DNA of 64,000 nt from Massilia endophytica (GTDB lineage: Bacteria > Pseudomonadota > Gammaproteobacteria > Burkholderiales > Burkholderiaceae_D): positions 2,604,001-2,668,000 of the forward strand of contig NZ_CP088952.1 of NCBI RefSeq assembly GCF_021165955.1, written 5' to 3'. Shown here piece after piece: positions 42,473-51,094 of this stretch; position 1 is the stretch's first letter; every line of letters begins with the position of its first letter. Both the position numbers and the translations under genes were made by a program. The notes under the pieces are model-generated. The model was not told where the DNA came from. It did no database searches and was given only the letters and a program-made list of their open reading frames with translations.

Positions 42473-43555
42473 TCAGAACACCCACAGCTTTTCGGCCGGA
42501 AGCTGGAGCCAGTAGGCGCCGGGTTCCAGGCGCGTGCGCGAGTAGGCGCGCACGCTCGTTTCGCCGCTCTTGAACAGGCACTCCCACCGGTCCCCGAGAT
42601 ACATGCAGGTGGACAGCTGCACCGGCAGCGCGTTCTCCGCGGCGCTGCCGCTGATGCGCACTTCCTCCACGCGGATCAGGGCTGCGATCTCCGAGGCCGG
42701 CGACGCGCCGCGCGCCGTGCCTTGCAATCGCGTGCCCTCCACGTCCACAGTCACTCGCTGGCCGTCGCGCTGCAGCAGCTTCGCAGGCAGGCGGTTATTA
42801 CTGCCCATGAATTCGGCCGTGAACAGCGTTTCCGGCGTTTCGTACATGCTTTGCGGGGTGCCCTGCTGCTCGATGCGGCCGTTGTTCAACAGGAGGATGC
42901 GGTCGGAGATCGCCATGGCCTCGCCCTGATCGTGCGTGACCATCAGCGCCGAGAGGCCGAGGCGCACGATCAGTTCGCGCAGGAAGGCGCGCGCTTCCTC
43001 ACGCAGCTTGGCATCCAGGTTGGAAAGCGGCTCGTCCAGCAGGATCACGGGCGGGTTGTACACCAGCGCGCGCGCAATCGCCACGCGCTGCTGCTGGCCG
43101 CCGGAGAGCTGGTGCGGGAAACGTTCGCCGAGATGGCCCAGGCCCAGCTGGCCCAGCACCTCGGTGACGCGGCTCCTGATTTCCGCACCCGCCATGCGGC
43201 GCAGTTTCAGGCCGTAGGCCACGTTGTCGAACACCGTCTTGTGCGGCCACAGCGCGTAGGACTGGAACACCAGGCCCAGGTTGCGCTGCTCGGCGGGCAT
43301 CTCGAAGCCTTTGGCGCCGTCGAACACGCGGCGCTCGCCGATGTCGATATGGCCCGCGCGCGGGCTTTCCAGGCCTGCGACGGCGCGCAGCAGCGTGGTC
43401 TTGCCGCTGCCCGATGGACCAAGCAGCGCCACCACTTCGCCCTTCTGCAGGTGCATGGACACCCCTTTCAGGATCGGATTGGCGGTGGCGCCGTGGCCGT
43501 AATCCAGGTGCAGGTCGTGGACGGAAAGTTCGTTCATGTTCAGGTCTCGTTTCAT
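42473..43555 (-). CDS. ABC transporter ATP-binding protein (FbpC/PotA-like)
   Basis: 360 residues: Walker A GPSGSGKTTLL, signature LSGGQQQRVAIARAL, Walker B VILLDEPLSNLD, and a C-terminal TOBE-type domain from about residue 240. It energises the importer encoded by the next two genes. The C-terminal extension is typical of iron(III), 2-aminoethylphosphonate and polyamine importers. The ATG at 43555 is the longest start; one at 43537 is also possible. Last gene of the porin-TctC-ABC operon. Confidence 0.9.
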   Translation of the reverse strand: MKRDLNMNELSVHDLHLDYGHGATANPILKGVSMHLQKGEVVALLGPSGSGKTTLLRAVAGLESPRAGHIDIGERRVFDGAKGFEMPAEQRNLGLVFQSYALWPHKTVFDNVAYGLKLRRMAGAEIRSRVTEVLGQLGLGHLGERFPHQLSGGQQQRVAIARALVYNPPVILLDEPLSNLDAKLREEARAFLRELIVRLGLSALMVTHDQGEAMAISDRILLLNNGRIEQQGTPQSMYETPETLFTAEFMGSNNRLPAKLLQRDGQRVTVDVEGTRLQGTARGASPASEIAALIRVEEVRISGSAAENALPVQLSTCMYLGDRWECLFKSGETSVRAYSRTRLEPGAYWLQLPAEKLWVF

Positions 43556-43565
43556 GATTGTGTCC

Positions 43566-45335
43566 TCAGTCGTGCAGCTTCACGCCGAAGCGCAGCGCGA
43601 TGCCAAGGCCGATGGCGACCAAGGTGATGTTGATGAAGGAAAGCGCCGCCACCAGGTCCGTCGAACCGCCGGCCCAGAGGGAAACCAGCATGGCGCCGAT
43701 CACTTCGGTGCCGGGGGACAGCAGGTACACGCCCGTCGAATACTCACGCTCGAAGATCAGGAAGATCATCAGCCATGCGCCCAGCAGGCCGTAGCGCACC
43801 AGGGGCAGCGTGACGTCGCGTACCACCTGGCCGCCGCGTGCGCCCACGGCGCGCGCCGCCTCTTCCAGCTCAGGGCCCACCTGCAGCAAGGCCGTGGAGA
43901 TCAGTCGCATGCCATAGGCCATCCACACCACCGAGTAGGCCAGCCACACGGCGAAGATGGTGGAGCGCAGCTCGCGCAAGGCCGGGATGAAGTGTTCCGA
44001 GAGCCACAGCGCCAGCCCGTTCTCCGAGCCGCGCAGGAAGCCGTCCAGCCAGCTGGGCACGAAGAGGAAGACCCACAGGAAGGCCAGGCCCGCCAGCAGG
44101 CCGGGCACGGCGCGCGGTACCAGCACGCTGTAGTCCAGGAAGCGCGTCACGGCGTCGTTCTTGCGGTGCATGGCCAGCGCCACGAAGGTGTAGCAGAAGA
44201 TGGCGAGGCCGCCGCCGATCACGCCGATCAGAACCGTGTTCAGGATGCCGCGCACCAGCGAAGGCTGTTCGGCGATGTCGCGGAAGTGCTGCAGGGTCAG
44301 CACGTCCGCCAGCTTCACGCCCTCGCCCCAGTACTGCACGAAGGAGCGCAGCACAATGCCCGTCAGCGGCAGTACGATGGTGAAAACCAGCCACGCTGCC
44401 AGCAGCGCGAAGGCGAGCCACTTCCAGCGGCCCAGCGGCATGGCCTTGCTGCGCGCGCCCTTGCCCTTGATGGACACGTACTTGTTGGCGGATTTGAGCA
44501 GCCAGCGCTGCAGCATCACCAGCGGCATGGTCACCATCACCAGGCAGACCGCCACAGCCGCCATCAGGTGGTAGGACGGGGTGCCCAGTTTGTTGGTGAG
44601 CTTATAGAGATACGTCGGCAGAACGAGGTGGCCTTCCGGGTCGCCCAGCACGAGCACCAGGCCGAAGACCTCGAAGCCGAGGAAAAACACCAGCACGCCC
44701 GCATAGGCCAGCGCAGGCATGATCATGGGCAGGGAAACGTTGAACATCACCTGCAGGGGCGAGGCGCCGGTGGTGCGCGCCGCCTCTTCCACGTCCGAGC
44801 CCAGGCTGCGCAGCGCGGACGAGGCGTAGAGATAGACGTGCGGCACGTGGGTCAGGCCCGCGATCACCACAATGCTGGTGAAGGAGTAGATGTTCCAGGG
44901 GATGAAGCCGAGCAGCTCCTTGGCCCAGGTGGAATAGAAGCCCACGGGCCCCATGGAGACCACGTAGCCGAAGCCCATCACCATGGGCGACACGAAGATG
45001 GGCACCAGGAGCAGCGGGCTGACCCAGCTGCGTCCCGGCAGGTCGGTGCGCACCATGAGGAAGGCCAGCATCCCGCCCAGGGGGACGGCGATGAGGGCCA
45101 GCCCCGTTGCCAGCATCAGGCCGTTGCGGAAGGCCGTCACGAAGTCCGGATCATCGAAGATGAAGCGGTAAGCTTCCAGCCCGAGCATCTTGTCCGGCGC
45201 GAAGAACGGCGCGGAGAGGAAGCTCTGGTAGAAGATCAGGCACAAAGGCGTGAAGATGGCGAGCGCGGTCAGCGTAACGACCAGGCCGCGCGGCCAGTTC
45301 AGGCGGCCCAGTGCGGGCATTGGGGCGGTTTGCAT
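43566..45335 (-). CDS. ABC transporter permease, duplicated (FbpB-like)
   Basis: 589 residues, about 12 membrane segments in two halves. Each half carries an EAA loop that docks the ATPase: EEAARTTGASPLQVMF near residue 190 and EEAARAVGARGGQVVR near 500. The fused double permease is characteristic of the iron(III)/2-aminoethylphosphonate type. AAGGA lies eight bases before the ATG. Lies between the substrate-binding protein and ATPase genes with 9-10 bp gaps. Confidence 0.9.
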   Translation of the reverse strand: MQTAPMPALGRLNWPRGLVVTLTALAIFTPLCLIFYQSFLSAPFFAPDKMLGLEAYRFIFDDPDFVTAFRNGLMLATGLALIAVPLGGMLAFLMVRTDLPGRSWVSPLLLVPIFVSPMVMGFGYVVSMGPVGFYSTWAKELLGFIPWNIYSFTSIVVIAGLTHVPHVYLYASSALRSLGSDVEEAARTTGASPLQVMFNVSLPMIMPALAYAGVLVFFLGFEVFGLVLVLGDPEGHLVLPTYLYKLTNKLGTPSYHLMAAVAVCLVMVTMPLVMLQRWLLKSANKYVSIKGKGARSKAMPLGRWKWLAFALLAAWLVFTIVLPLTGIVLRSFVQYWGEGVKLADVLTLQHFRDIAEQPSLVRGILNTVLIGVIGGGLAIFCYTFVALAMHRKNDAVTRFLDYSVLVPRAVPGLLAGLAFLWVFLFVPSWLDGFLRGSENGLALWLSEHFIPALRELRSTIFAVWLAYSVVWMAYGMRLISTALLQVGPELEEAARAVGARGGQVVRDVTLPLVRYGLLGAWLMIFLIFEREYSTGVYLLSPGTEVIGAMLVSLWAGGSTDLVAALSFINITLVAIGLGIALRFGVKLHD

Positions 45336-45344
45336 GCTATGTCC

Positions 45345-46433
45345 TTACTTCTTGCCAGCCGTTTCTTTCCACTGCTTCAGGAAGGCCATGCGCTTGGCCG
45401 GGCCGAGGAACTGCAGCAGGATGGGATGAACCGGAATCGGCTTGATGTTGTCCTTGCCGACCTGCTTGATCAGGTCCGCACTGGTGGTTTCGCCCGTCAC
45501 GTCGGCACGGATCGCGTACAGCTTCGATTCGTTGGCGATCACGGTCTGGCCGCGGTGGGAGAGCATGTAGTCCAGCCACAGCTTGGCGGCGTTCACATTC
45601 CTGGCCGACTTGTTGATGAAGACAACGCGCGAGAGGATCTGGGTGTAGTCCTTCGGCAGCACCACGCCGATGGAAGGATCGGTCTTGGCGCGCACCAGGG
45701 CATAGGAGCCCAGCACGTTGTAGCCGATCAGGTTCTCGCCGGAGGAAATGCGCTCCATCATGGTGCCGGTGGAGGACTGCACGCGTACGCGCGCCACGCC
45801 GAAAGCATTCTCCAGTTCCAGGAACTTCGGATACTCCTTGGCATCCTGGGTCATGAACATGAAGCCCACGCCGGATTTTTCGATGTCGTAGGTGGTGACC
45901 TTGTCGGCGAACTTCGGCTGCTGGATCAGCTTCACGAAGTCGGCGTGGGTCTGCGGCACTTCCTTGGGATCGAGCAGGCGCTTGTTGTAGACGATGGCTG
46001 CCGGCTCGAAGGTGGTGCCGTAGGCCTTGTCGTCCCAGATCGACCAGCCCGGAACCTTGGACGCTTCCACGGACTTGTACTGCAGGGCGTAGCCGTCGGA
46101 GGCCAGGCGCATCTGCAGGTCCATGGCGGAGGACCACATCACGTCGGCCGTATTACCGCCTGCCGCCGCTTCCGAAATGAAGCGGTTGTACACCTCGGTC
46201 GAATTCATGTCGTTGTATTCGACGGTGATGCCGGGATAGAGGGCGTTGAAGTCCTTGATCAGGGGCTGGGTAGCCTTGCTGTCGGTGGCGCCGTAGATCA
46301 CCAGCTTGCCTTCCTTCTTCGCGCCGTCGATCAGCTTCTGGTAGTCGGCTGGATAGCCGGCTGGGACCTGGGCCATTGCGGCGCCCGCGAACAGGGCTGC
46401 CATGGCAGCAGCCAGCATCGTTTTCTTCATCAT
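45345..46433 (-). CDS. ABC transporter substrate-binding protein (FbpA-like)
   Basis: 362 residues with signal peptide (to about 22, GAAMA/QV). It has the extracellular solute-binding family-1 architecture of iron(III)/phosphonate binders: KEGKLVIYGATDSKATQPLI, TVEYNDMNSTEVYNRFISEA and ERISSGENLIGYNVLGSYA. The tyrosine pair that chelates Fe(III) in FbpA is not clearly in place, so the ligand may be an organic acid, a metal chelate or a phosphonate. GGAGACAAT precedes the tandem ATGs at 46433. Confidence 0.88.
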   Translation of the reverse strand: MMKKTMLAAAMAALFAGAAMAQVPAGYPADYQKLIDGAKKEGKLVIYGATDSKATQPLIKDFNALYPGITVEYNDMNSTEVYNRFISEAAAGGNTADVMWSSAMDLQMRLASDGYALQYKSVEASKVPGWSIWDDKAYGTTFEPAAIVYNKRLLDPKEVPQTHADFVKLIQQPKFADKVTTYDIEKSGVGFMFMTQDAKEYPKFLELENAFGVARVRVQSSTGTMMERISSGENLIGYNVLGSYALVRAKTDPSIGVVLPKDYTQILSRVVFINKSARNVNAAKLWLDYMLSHRGQTVIANESKLYAIRADVTGETTSADLIKQVGKDNIKPIPVHPILLQFLGPAKRMAFLKQWKETAGKK

Positions 46434-46457
46434 ATTGTCTCCGTCGTTGAAGGATTT

Positions 46458-47426
46458 TTAGCGCATCAGCCCTAGCTGGCTGGCGCGCGTGCTGTACTCG
46501 TCTACAGCTTTCTGCACATAGTCGGTCAAGGCCTGACCGGTAAGGGTGAAGGGATAAAGTCCTGCTTCGCTGCGCAGGCGGCCGAATTCTGGCGCCGCCA
46601 TCATGCTGTCGAAGGCCCGCACCCAGCGCTGGTAGTCGGCAGGCCTGGTGTTGGGGCCCATCCACACGCCGCGGATGATCGGCCATACCACGTCGTAGCC
46701 CTGCTCGCGCGCAGTGGGAACATTGCTCAGCAAACCAGGCAGGCGCTTTTCGGACAGCACGGCCAGCACGCGCACGCTGCCGCCCGGCGCCATCAGGTGC
46801 GCTTCCGACGCATCGCCGGACACCACCTGCACATAGTTCGCCTGCATGGCGGTGAAGGCTTCGCCGCCGCCCTCCAGCGCCACGAAGCGCAGCGCCTTGG
46901 GATCGATGCCCGCCGACTTCACCAGCAGCGCCATCTTCAGCCAATCCTGGCTGCCGATGGTGCCGCTCACGCCGATCAGCAGCTTGGACGGATCGCGCTT
47001 GAGCGCTCCCATAAGCTGCACCAGCGTCTTGTAAGGCGAGTCCGCGCGCACGGCGATCATGCCGTAGTCCGCGCCCAGCGCCGCCACCCAGCGCACGTCG
47101 GAAGGCTTGGCCTTGCCGAACTTGCCCTGGGCGAGATTGAGCAGCGAGCCGCCGGAGAAAGCCACGAGCGTATCGCCGTCGCTGCGGCCGGGCAGCGCCA
47201 GCGAGTGCCAGGCCACCGCGCCGATCCCGCCCGGCATGTAGCTCAGGTGGACGGCTCGCGTTGCATGGTCCGGCACCAGCTGCAGGCCGCTGCGCACCAG
47301 CTTGCAGGTCAGGTCCATGGCGCCACCCGGCTTGGACGGCACCACGCACTCGACCCCGCGCGGCGCCGCCATGCCGCTGCCGGGCAGCAGCAGGAAGGCA
47401 AGCAGGATGGGCAGGAGGCGGCGCAT
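46458..47426 (-). CDS. Orphan TctC/Bug-family tripartite tricarboxylate receptor
   Basis: 322 residues with signal peptide (to about 20, SGMA/AP) and the Bug fold: VVPSKPGGAMDLTCKLVRSG, NLAQGKFGKA, and RVLAVLSEKRLPGLLSNVPT followed by REQGYDVVW. Such proteins bind carboxylates in the periplasm. No TctA/TctB membrane genes are nearby. It sits between a porin and an ABC importer and opposite a TctDE-like sensor pair, so it may serve as a sensing receptor or as an extra binding protein. Confidence 0.9.
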   Translation of the reverse strand: MRRLLPILLAFLLLPGSGMAAPRGVECVVPSKPGGAMDLTCKLVRSGLQLVPDHATRAVHLSYMPGGIGAVAWHSLALPGRSDGDTLVAFSGGSLLNLAQGKFGKAKPSDVRWVAALGADYGMIAVRADSPYKTLVQLMGALKRDPSKLLIGVSGTIGSQDWLKMALLVKSAGIDPKALRFVALEGGGEAFTAMQANYVQVVSGDASEAHLMAPGGSVRVLAVLSEKRLPGLLSNVPTAREQGYDVVWPIIRGVWMGPNTRPADYQRWVRAFDSMMAAPEFGRLRSEAGLYPFTLTGQALTDYVQKAVDEYSTRASQLGLMR

Positions 47427-47436
47427 GGCTCAGGTC

Positions 47437-48498
47437 TTAGAAGCGGTGCTGGATGCCGACCATGGCGCCGTGCTGGGCGTCCGCGAAGCCTGCGTCGTCG
47501 CGCGAGAGGCCCACCAGCTGGCCATGTTTGGCCTTGGCGTAGCCCACCGTTGCATACAGGTCGGTGCGCTTGGACAGCGCGTAGCGGTAGCGCGCCACGT
47601 ACATGATCGGGTCCGCGTCCTTGCCCGCTGCCACGTTGCGCACATCCATGTAGTAGATGGCGCCGGTCAGCGTCACGTTGGGCTGGGGCTTGTAGGCCAG
47701 GCCGGTCCAGTAGGTGTTGGCCTTCACGTCCGGCGTTGCCGCCTTGCCGGATTCCAGGCCGTAGTTGCGGCCTGCCAGCCACACCTTGAAGGGACCGGTC
47801 TCGTAATACATGCCGAGGTGGTAGGCATTGGTGTTGTCGCGGCGGCCCGTGGCCACGAGCGTGTTGCCGTTGATGCGCTCCCAGGTGCCCATCAGGCCAA
47901 GGCCGTTGGCTTCGTAGCTCACGGCGGCGGCGATCTTGGCGCTGTCCTCGCTGCTTGCGGCCTGCTCGCCGAAGGCGTAGGTCACGCCGTACTTGAAGGC
48001 GCCAGTGCTGCCTGCATATTTGACCAGGTTATCGAAGCCGGTGGTCATGCCGTACTTGCTGGGACCCGTGGCGTTGCCGCTGGTGGCCCAGGAATAGAAG
48101 GGAGCGAAGCCCATCGGGTCGAAGCGGATGACGGTGTCGTACACGCTGGTGAAGGAGCGGCCCAGCAGCAGCGAGCCGTAGGCGCCTTCCAGGCCCACCG
48201 TGGCCTGGCGCTTGAACAGGTTGCCGTCCTGCGCGCCGGTGTCCATGAGGATGCCGCCTTCCAGGCGCCATACGGCTTTCAGGCCGCCGCCCAGGTCTTC
48301 GGAACCGCGCAGGCCCCAGCGCGAGGTGTTCATGCCCCCCGAGCTGACGCGGGTCACGGATTTGCCATTGGCTGCCGCGTCGGACATATAGTCGACGCCC
48401 AGGTCGAGCAGGCCGTACATTTGCACATTGGACTGGGCGTGGACGCCCGCGGCGGTCAGCATGGCCGCAGCGGCCATCGCGATGGAAGTTCTTTTCAC
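47437..48498 (-). CDS. Gram-negative general porin (betaproteobacterial type)
   Basis: 353 residues from a GTG start with AGGAGACAATCT just before it. The signal peptide (to about 21, GVHA/QS) is followed by a 16-strand-type barrel. Family markers are NVQMYGLLDLGVDY at the mature N-terminus, RWGLRGSEDLGGGLKAVW, the QATVGLEG loop and a C-terminal aromatic (HRF). Trimeric outer-membrane porin. First gene of the operon with the TctC-like and ABC genes; its promoter lies in the long inverted repeat shared with tctD. Confidence 0.92.
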   Translation of the reverse strand: MKRTSIAMAAAAMLTAAGVHAQSNVQMYGLLDLGVDYMSDAAANGKSVTRVSSGGMNTSRWGLRGSEDLGGGLKAVWRLEGGILMDTGAQDGNLFKRQATVGLEGAYGSLLLGRSFTSVYDTVIRFDPMGFAPFYSWATSGNATGPSKYGMTTGFDNLVKYAGSTGAFKYGVTYAFGEQAASSEDSAKIAAAVSYEANGLGLMGTWERINGNTLVATGRRDNTNAYHLGMYYETGPFKVWLAGRNYGLESGKAATPDVKANTYWTGLAYKPQPNVTLTGAIYYMDVRNVAAGKDADPIMYVARYRYALSKRTDLYATVGYAKAKHGQLVGLSRDDAGFADAQHGAMVGIQHRF

Positions 48499-48513
48499 AG
48501 ATTGTCTCCTGGG

Positions 48514-48562
48514 TTTATAGTTGTGTTCCGCATGCCATCAACAGGCATGGGCGAACTATAAA
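48514..48562. promoter_or_regulatory. Bipartite inverted repeat in the porin/tctD divergent promoter
   Basis: Outer arms TTTATAGTT (48514-48522) and AACTATAAA (48554-48562) and inner arms CATGCC (48531-48536) and GGCATG (48544-48549) are all perfect, giving a nested palindrome of 49 bp. The outer arms supply TATA-like -10 boxes for both directions. This is a natural binding site for the OmpR-type regulator encoded next door and could switch porin operon and tctDE together. Confidence 0.65.
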
Positions 48563-48599
48563 ATCCACAACCTTTCAAAAGGCTTTCAGCCAAATTTCA

Positions 48600-49286
48600 A
48601 TGCGCATTCTGCTGGTAGAGGATCATACAGAATTACAACACTGGCTGGCGAAGGCGCTGCGCGACAGTCACATGACCGTCGAATGCGCCGACAACGGCGC
48701 GGACGCGGACGCCCTGCTGCACACCCAGGAATATTCCCTCATCATCCTCGACCTCACGCTGCCGAAGATGGACGGACTGGAAGTGCTGCGCCGCCTGCGC
48801 GCGCGCGGCACGCGCACGCCGGTGCTCATCCTGACGGCGCGCGGCGGGCTGGACGACCGCGTGCAGGGCCTGAACCTGGGCGCGGACGACTACCTCGCCA
48901 AACCTTTCGAACTGGTGGAGCTGGAGGCGCGCGTGAAGGCCCTGCTGCGCCGAGGCCTGGGCAACGAAGCCCTGGTCTACCGCTGCGGCGAACTGAGTTT
49001 CGACACGGTCTCCCGCCTGTTCAGCTATTTCGGCGAAAACCTGGCGCTCACGCCGCGCGAACATGCCGTGCTGGAGGCGCTTATCACCAACAGCGGCCGC
49101 GCCGTGGCGAAGGAAAAACTGTTCGGCCAGGTGTTCGCCCTCTCCGACGAGGCCAACCTCGACGCCATCGAGCTTTACATCCACCGCGTGCGCAAGAAGC
49201 TCGAACGCGGCGAGCCGGGCGCCGCGGCCATCACCACCCTGCGCGGCATCGGCTACCTGCTGCAGCCGCGCGATGCCGTGCGCTAG
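48600..49286 (+). CDS. OmpR-family response regulator (TctD-like)
   Basis: 228 residues: receiver with phospho-acceptor Asp51 (LIILDLTLP), Lys about 101 (YLAKPFELVEL) and a winged-helix output domain (TPREHAVLEALITNSGRAVA, ELYIHRVRKKLE). It abuts the kinase gene (stop 49284-49286, ATG 49287). TctD in Salmonella controls tricarboxylate uptake. Here the divergent porin-TctC-ABC operon is the obvious target. Cytoplasmic, DNA-binding. Confidence 0.9.
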   Translation: MRILLVEDHTELQHWLAKALRDSHMTVECADNGADADALLHTQEYSLIILDLTLPKMDGLEVLRRLRARGTRTPVLILTARGGLDDRVQGLNLGADDYLAKPFELVELEARVKALLRRGLGNEALVYRCGELSFDTVSRLFSYFGENLALTPREHAVLEALITNSGRAVAKEKLFGQVFALSDEANLDAIELYIHRVRKKLERGEPGAAAITTLRGIGYLLQPRDAVR

Positions 49287-50747
49287 ATGAAGGCCCTGTT
49301 CGAGCGGCTCAGCGGCCGGTTCCGCCAGCGCAGCATGGGCAGCCTGCGCGGCCAGCTCCTGCGCTGGCTGCTGCTGCCGCTCATCGTGCTCGAAACCCTG
49401 AACACCGTGTCGGCCTACCGCAACGCCCTCGATGCGGCGGACCAGGCCTACGACCGCTCCCTGCTCGCTTCCACCCGCGCGCTCGCCGAACGCGTCACCA
49501 TCCAGGACGGCCGCGTGGTGGCCGAAGTGCCCTATGTGGCGCTGGACAGCTTCGAGACCGATACGCTTGGCCGCATCTACTACAAGGTCACGGGCCTGCA
49601 TGGCGAAACCGTGTCCGGCTACGACGACCTGCCGGCCGTGCCGCCCAATGTGCCGCGCTCCGAGAGCTACCCTGCCCTGGTGCGCTTCTACCACGCGAAC
49701 TACAACGGCCAGCCGATCCGCATCGCCGCCCTGCTGCAGCCGGTGTACGACGACTCCATGCGCGGCATTGCCCTGATCCAGGTGGGCGAAACCCTGGATG
49801 CGCGGCGCACGCTGACCAACAAGATCCTGCTCGACACCGTTCGCTGGCAGGCGGGCCAGCTCATTGCGGCCACGCTGCTGATCTGGTTCGCCGTGCGCCT
49901 GGTGCTGCAGCCTCTCATGCAGCTGCGGCGCGCGGTGGAGGCGCGCAGCGTGTCCGACCTGGCCAATCTCGACCCGGCCCTGGTGCACAAGGAAGTGCGC
50001 CCGCTGGTGGAAGCCATGAACGCCTCCATGTCGCGCATCCAGAGCCTTCTGAGCAGCCAGCGGCGATTCATTGCTGACGCCTCGCACCAGCTGCGCACCC
50101 CGCTCGCCGTGCTGCGCACGCAAACGGAGATGGCGCAGCGCGAAGTGGAGCGGCACGGCGCCGCGCCCGAACTGCGCGAGGTGCTCTCCAGCATCGCGGG
50201 AACGACGGACGCCACGGTCCACCTGGCCAACCGCCTGCTGATGCTGGCGCGCGTGGAGCACAGCCAGGGCGGCAAGACCGAGCCAGTGGCGCTGCGCGCC
50301 CTGCTGCAGCAGGTGGCGCTGGAACTGGCGCCGCAGGCCGTGAACCGGCAGGTGGACCTGTCGCTGGAGGATTCGCCGGAAGTGCAGCTGCAAGGCCAGG
50401 CCCTGCTGCTGCACGAAATGCTGGCCAACCTGGTGGACAATGCGCTGCGCTATACGCCGGCGGGCGGCAGCGTGGTGCTGCGCGTGCTCGAACAGGAAGG
50501 CGCGCCGGTGCTCGAGGTGGAAGACAGCGGCCCGGGCATTCCGCCGGCGGAGCGCGAGCGCGTGTTCTCGCCCTTCTACCGCGCTTCGTCCTCCATGCAG
50601 CTGAACCCCGGCGGCGCGGGGCTGGGCCTGGCCATCGTGCGCGACATCGCCACGCTGCACGCGGCCGCGATCAGCCTGCACGAGGGAGAGAACGGCCGGG
50701 GCCTGCTGGTGCGCCTGCGCTTCCCCGCTGCGCTCAATACTCACTGA
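49287..50747 (+). CDS. Sensor histidine kinase (TctE-like)
   Basis: 486 residues: two membrane segments (about 22-42 and 188-208) flanking a roughly 145-residue periplasmic sensor region of the 2CSK_N/TctE type. The HisKA domain has His267 (FIADASHQLRTPLAV), and the ATPase domain has ANLVDNALRYTP, VEDSGPGIP and GGAGLGLAIV. Pairs with the abutting TctD-like regulator. The periplasmic domain could sense a carboxylate directly or through the TctC-like protein. Its 3' end overlaps the small minus-strand gene by 14 bp. Confidence 0.9.
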   Translation: MKALFERLSGRFRQRSMGSLRGQLLRWLLLPLIVLETLNTVSAYRNALDAADQAYDRSLLASTRALAERVTIQDGRVVAEVPYVALDSFETDTLGRIYYKVTGLHGETVSGYDDLPAVPPNVPRSESYPALVRFYHANYNGQPIRIAALLQPVYDDSMRGIALIQVGETLDARRTLTNKILLDTVRWQAGQLIAATLLIWFAVRLVLQPLMQLRRAVEARSVSDLANLDPALVHKEVRPLVEAMNASMSRIQSLLSSQRRFIADASHQLRTPLAVLRTQTEMAQREVERHGAAPELREVLSSIAGTTDATVHLANRLLMLARVEHSQGGKTEPVALRALLQQVALELAPQAVNRQVDLSLEDSPEVQLQGQALLLHEMLANLVDNALRYTPAGGSVVLRVLEQEGAPVLEVEDSGPGIPPAERERVFSPFYRASSSMQLNPGGAGLGLAIVRDIATLHAAAISLHEGENGRGLLVRLRFPAALNTH

Positions 50748-50940
50748 CGGCCGGGCAACTGCGCCGCTCCGCGGGCTGGCCCATGACGCGCCGCACGACA
50801 GGGCGCGGCACGCGCCAGCGGATGAAGAAGCGGTGGGCCGAGGGCAGGCCGGCCGAATGCTGCAGGCCGATGCCGAGCTCGACCACCCGCGCCATGAGGC
50901 GGTCGCGGCGCTCTTCCTCGTTGTTTTCCAAAACGGCCAT
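50734..50940 (-). CDS. Small hypothetical protein (68 aa)
   Basis: A near-perfect ribosome site (AGGAGGG, five bases before the ATG at 50940) supports expression. The product (MAVLENNEEERRDRLMARVV onward) starts with an acidic/basic helix and ends with a basic, Cys-containing tail (QPAERRSCPAVSEY). No membrane segment and no family recognised. It lies antisense and convergent to the kinase gene, overlapping its end by 14 bp. Confidence 0.6.
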   Translation of the reverse strand: MAVLENNEEERRDRLMARVVELGIGLQHSAGLPSAHRFFIRWRVPRPVVRRVMGQPAERRSCPAVSEY

Positions 50941-51094
50941 ATTGCCCTCCTGCCCAGCAGTCTAATCCCGGCGCCGCGGCGCGGGCGCACGGGTGGCCCG
51001 GCTTTCCGTTGCGCAGCAGCAACTTGCGGTTTTCCCGTGGCGGCTTGGCCGTATAATGAACCCAGGCAAGCGGCCTGCCGCTGCGGGAGAAACA

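Noticed and set aside
43536..46475. A 979-codon plus-strand open frame
   Set aside because: It lies opposite the ABC transporter genes and has the repetitive His/Gln/Arg composition of reverse-complement coding DNA; no motif or ribosome site was seen.
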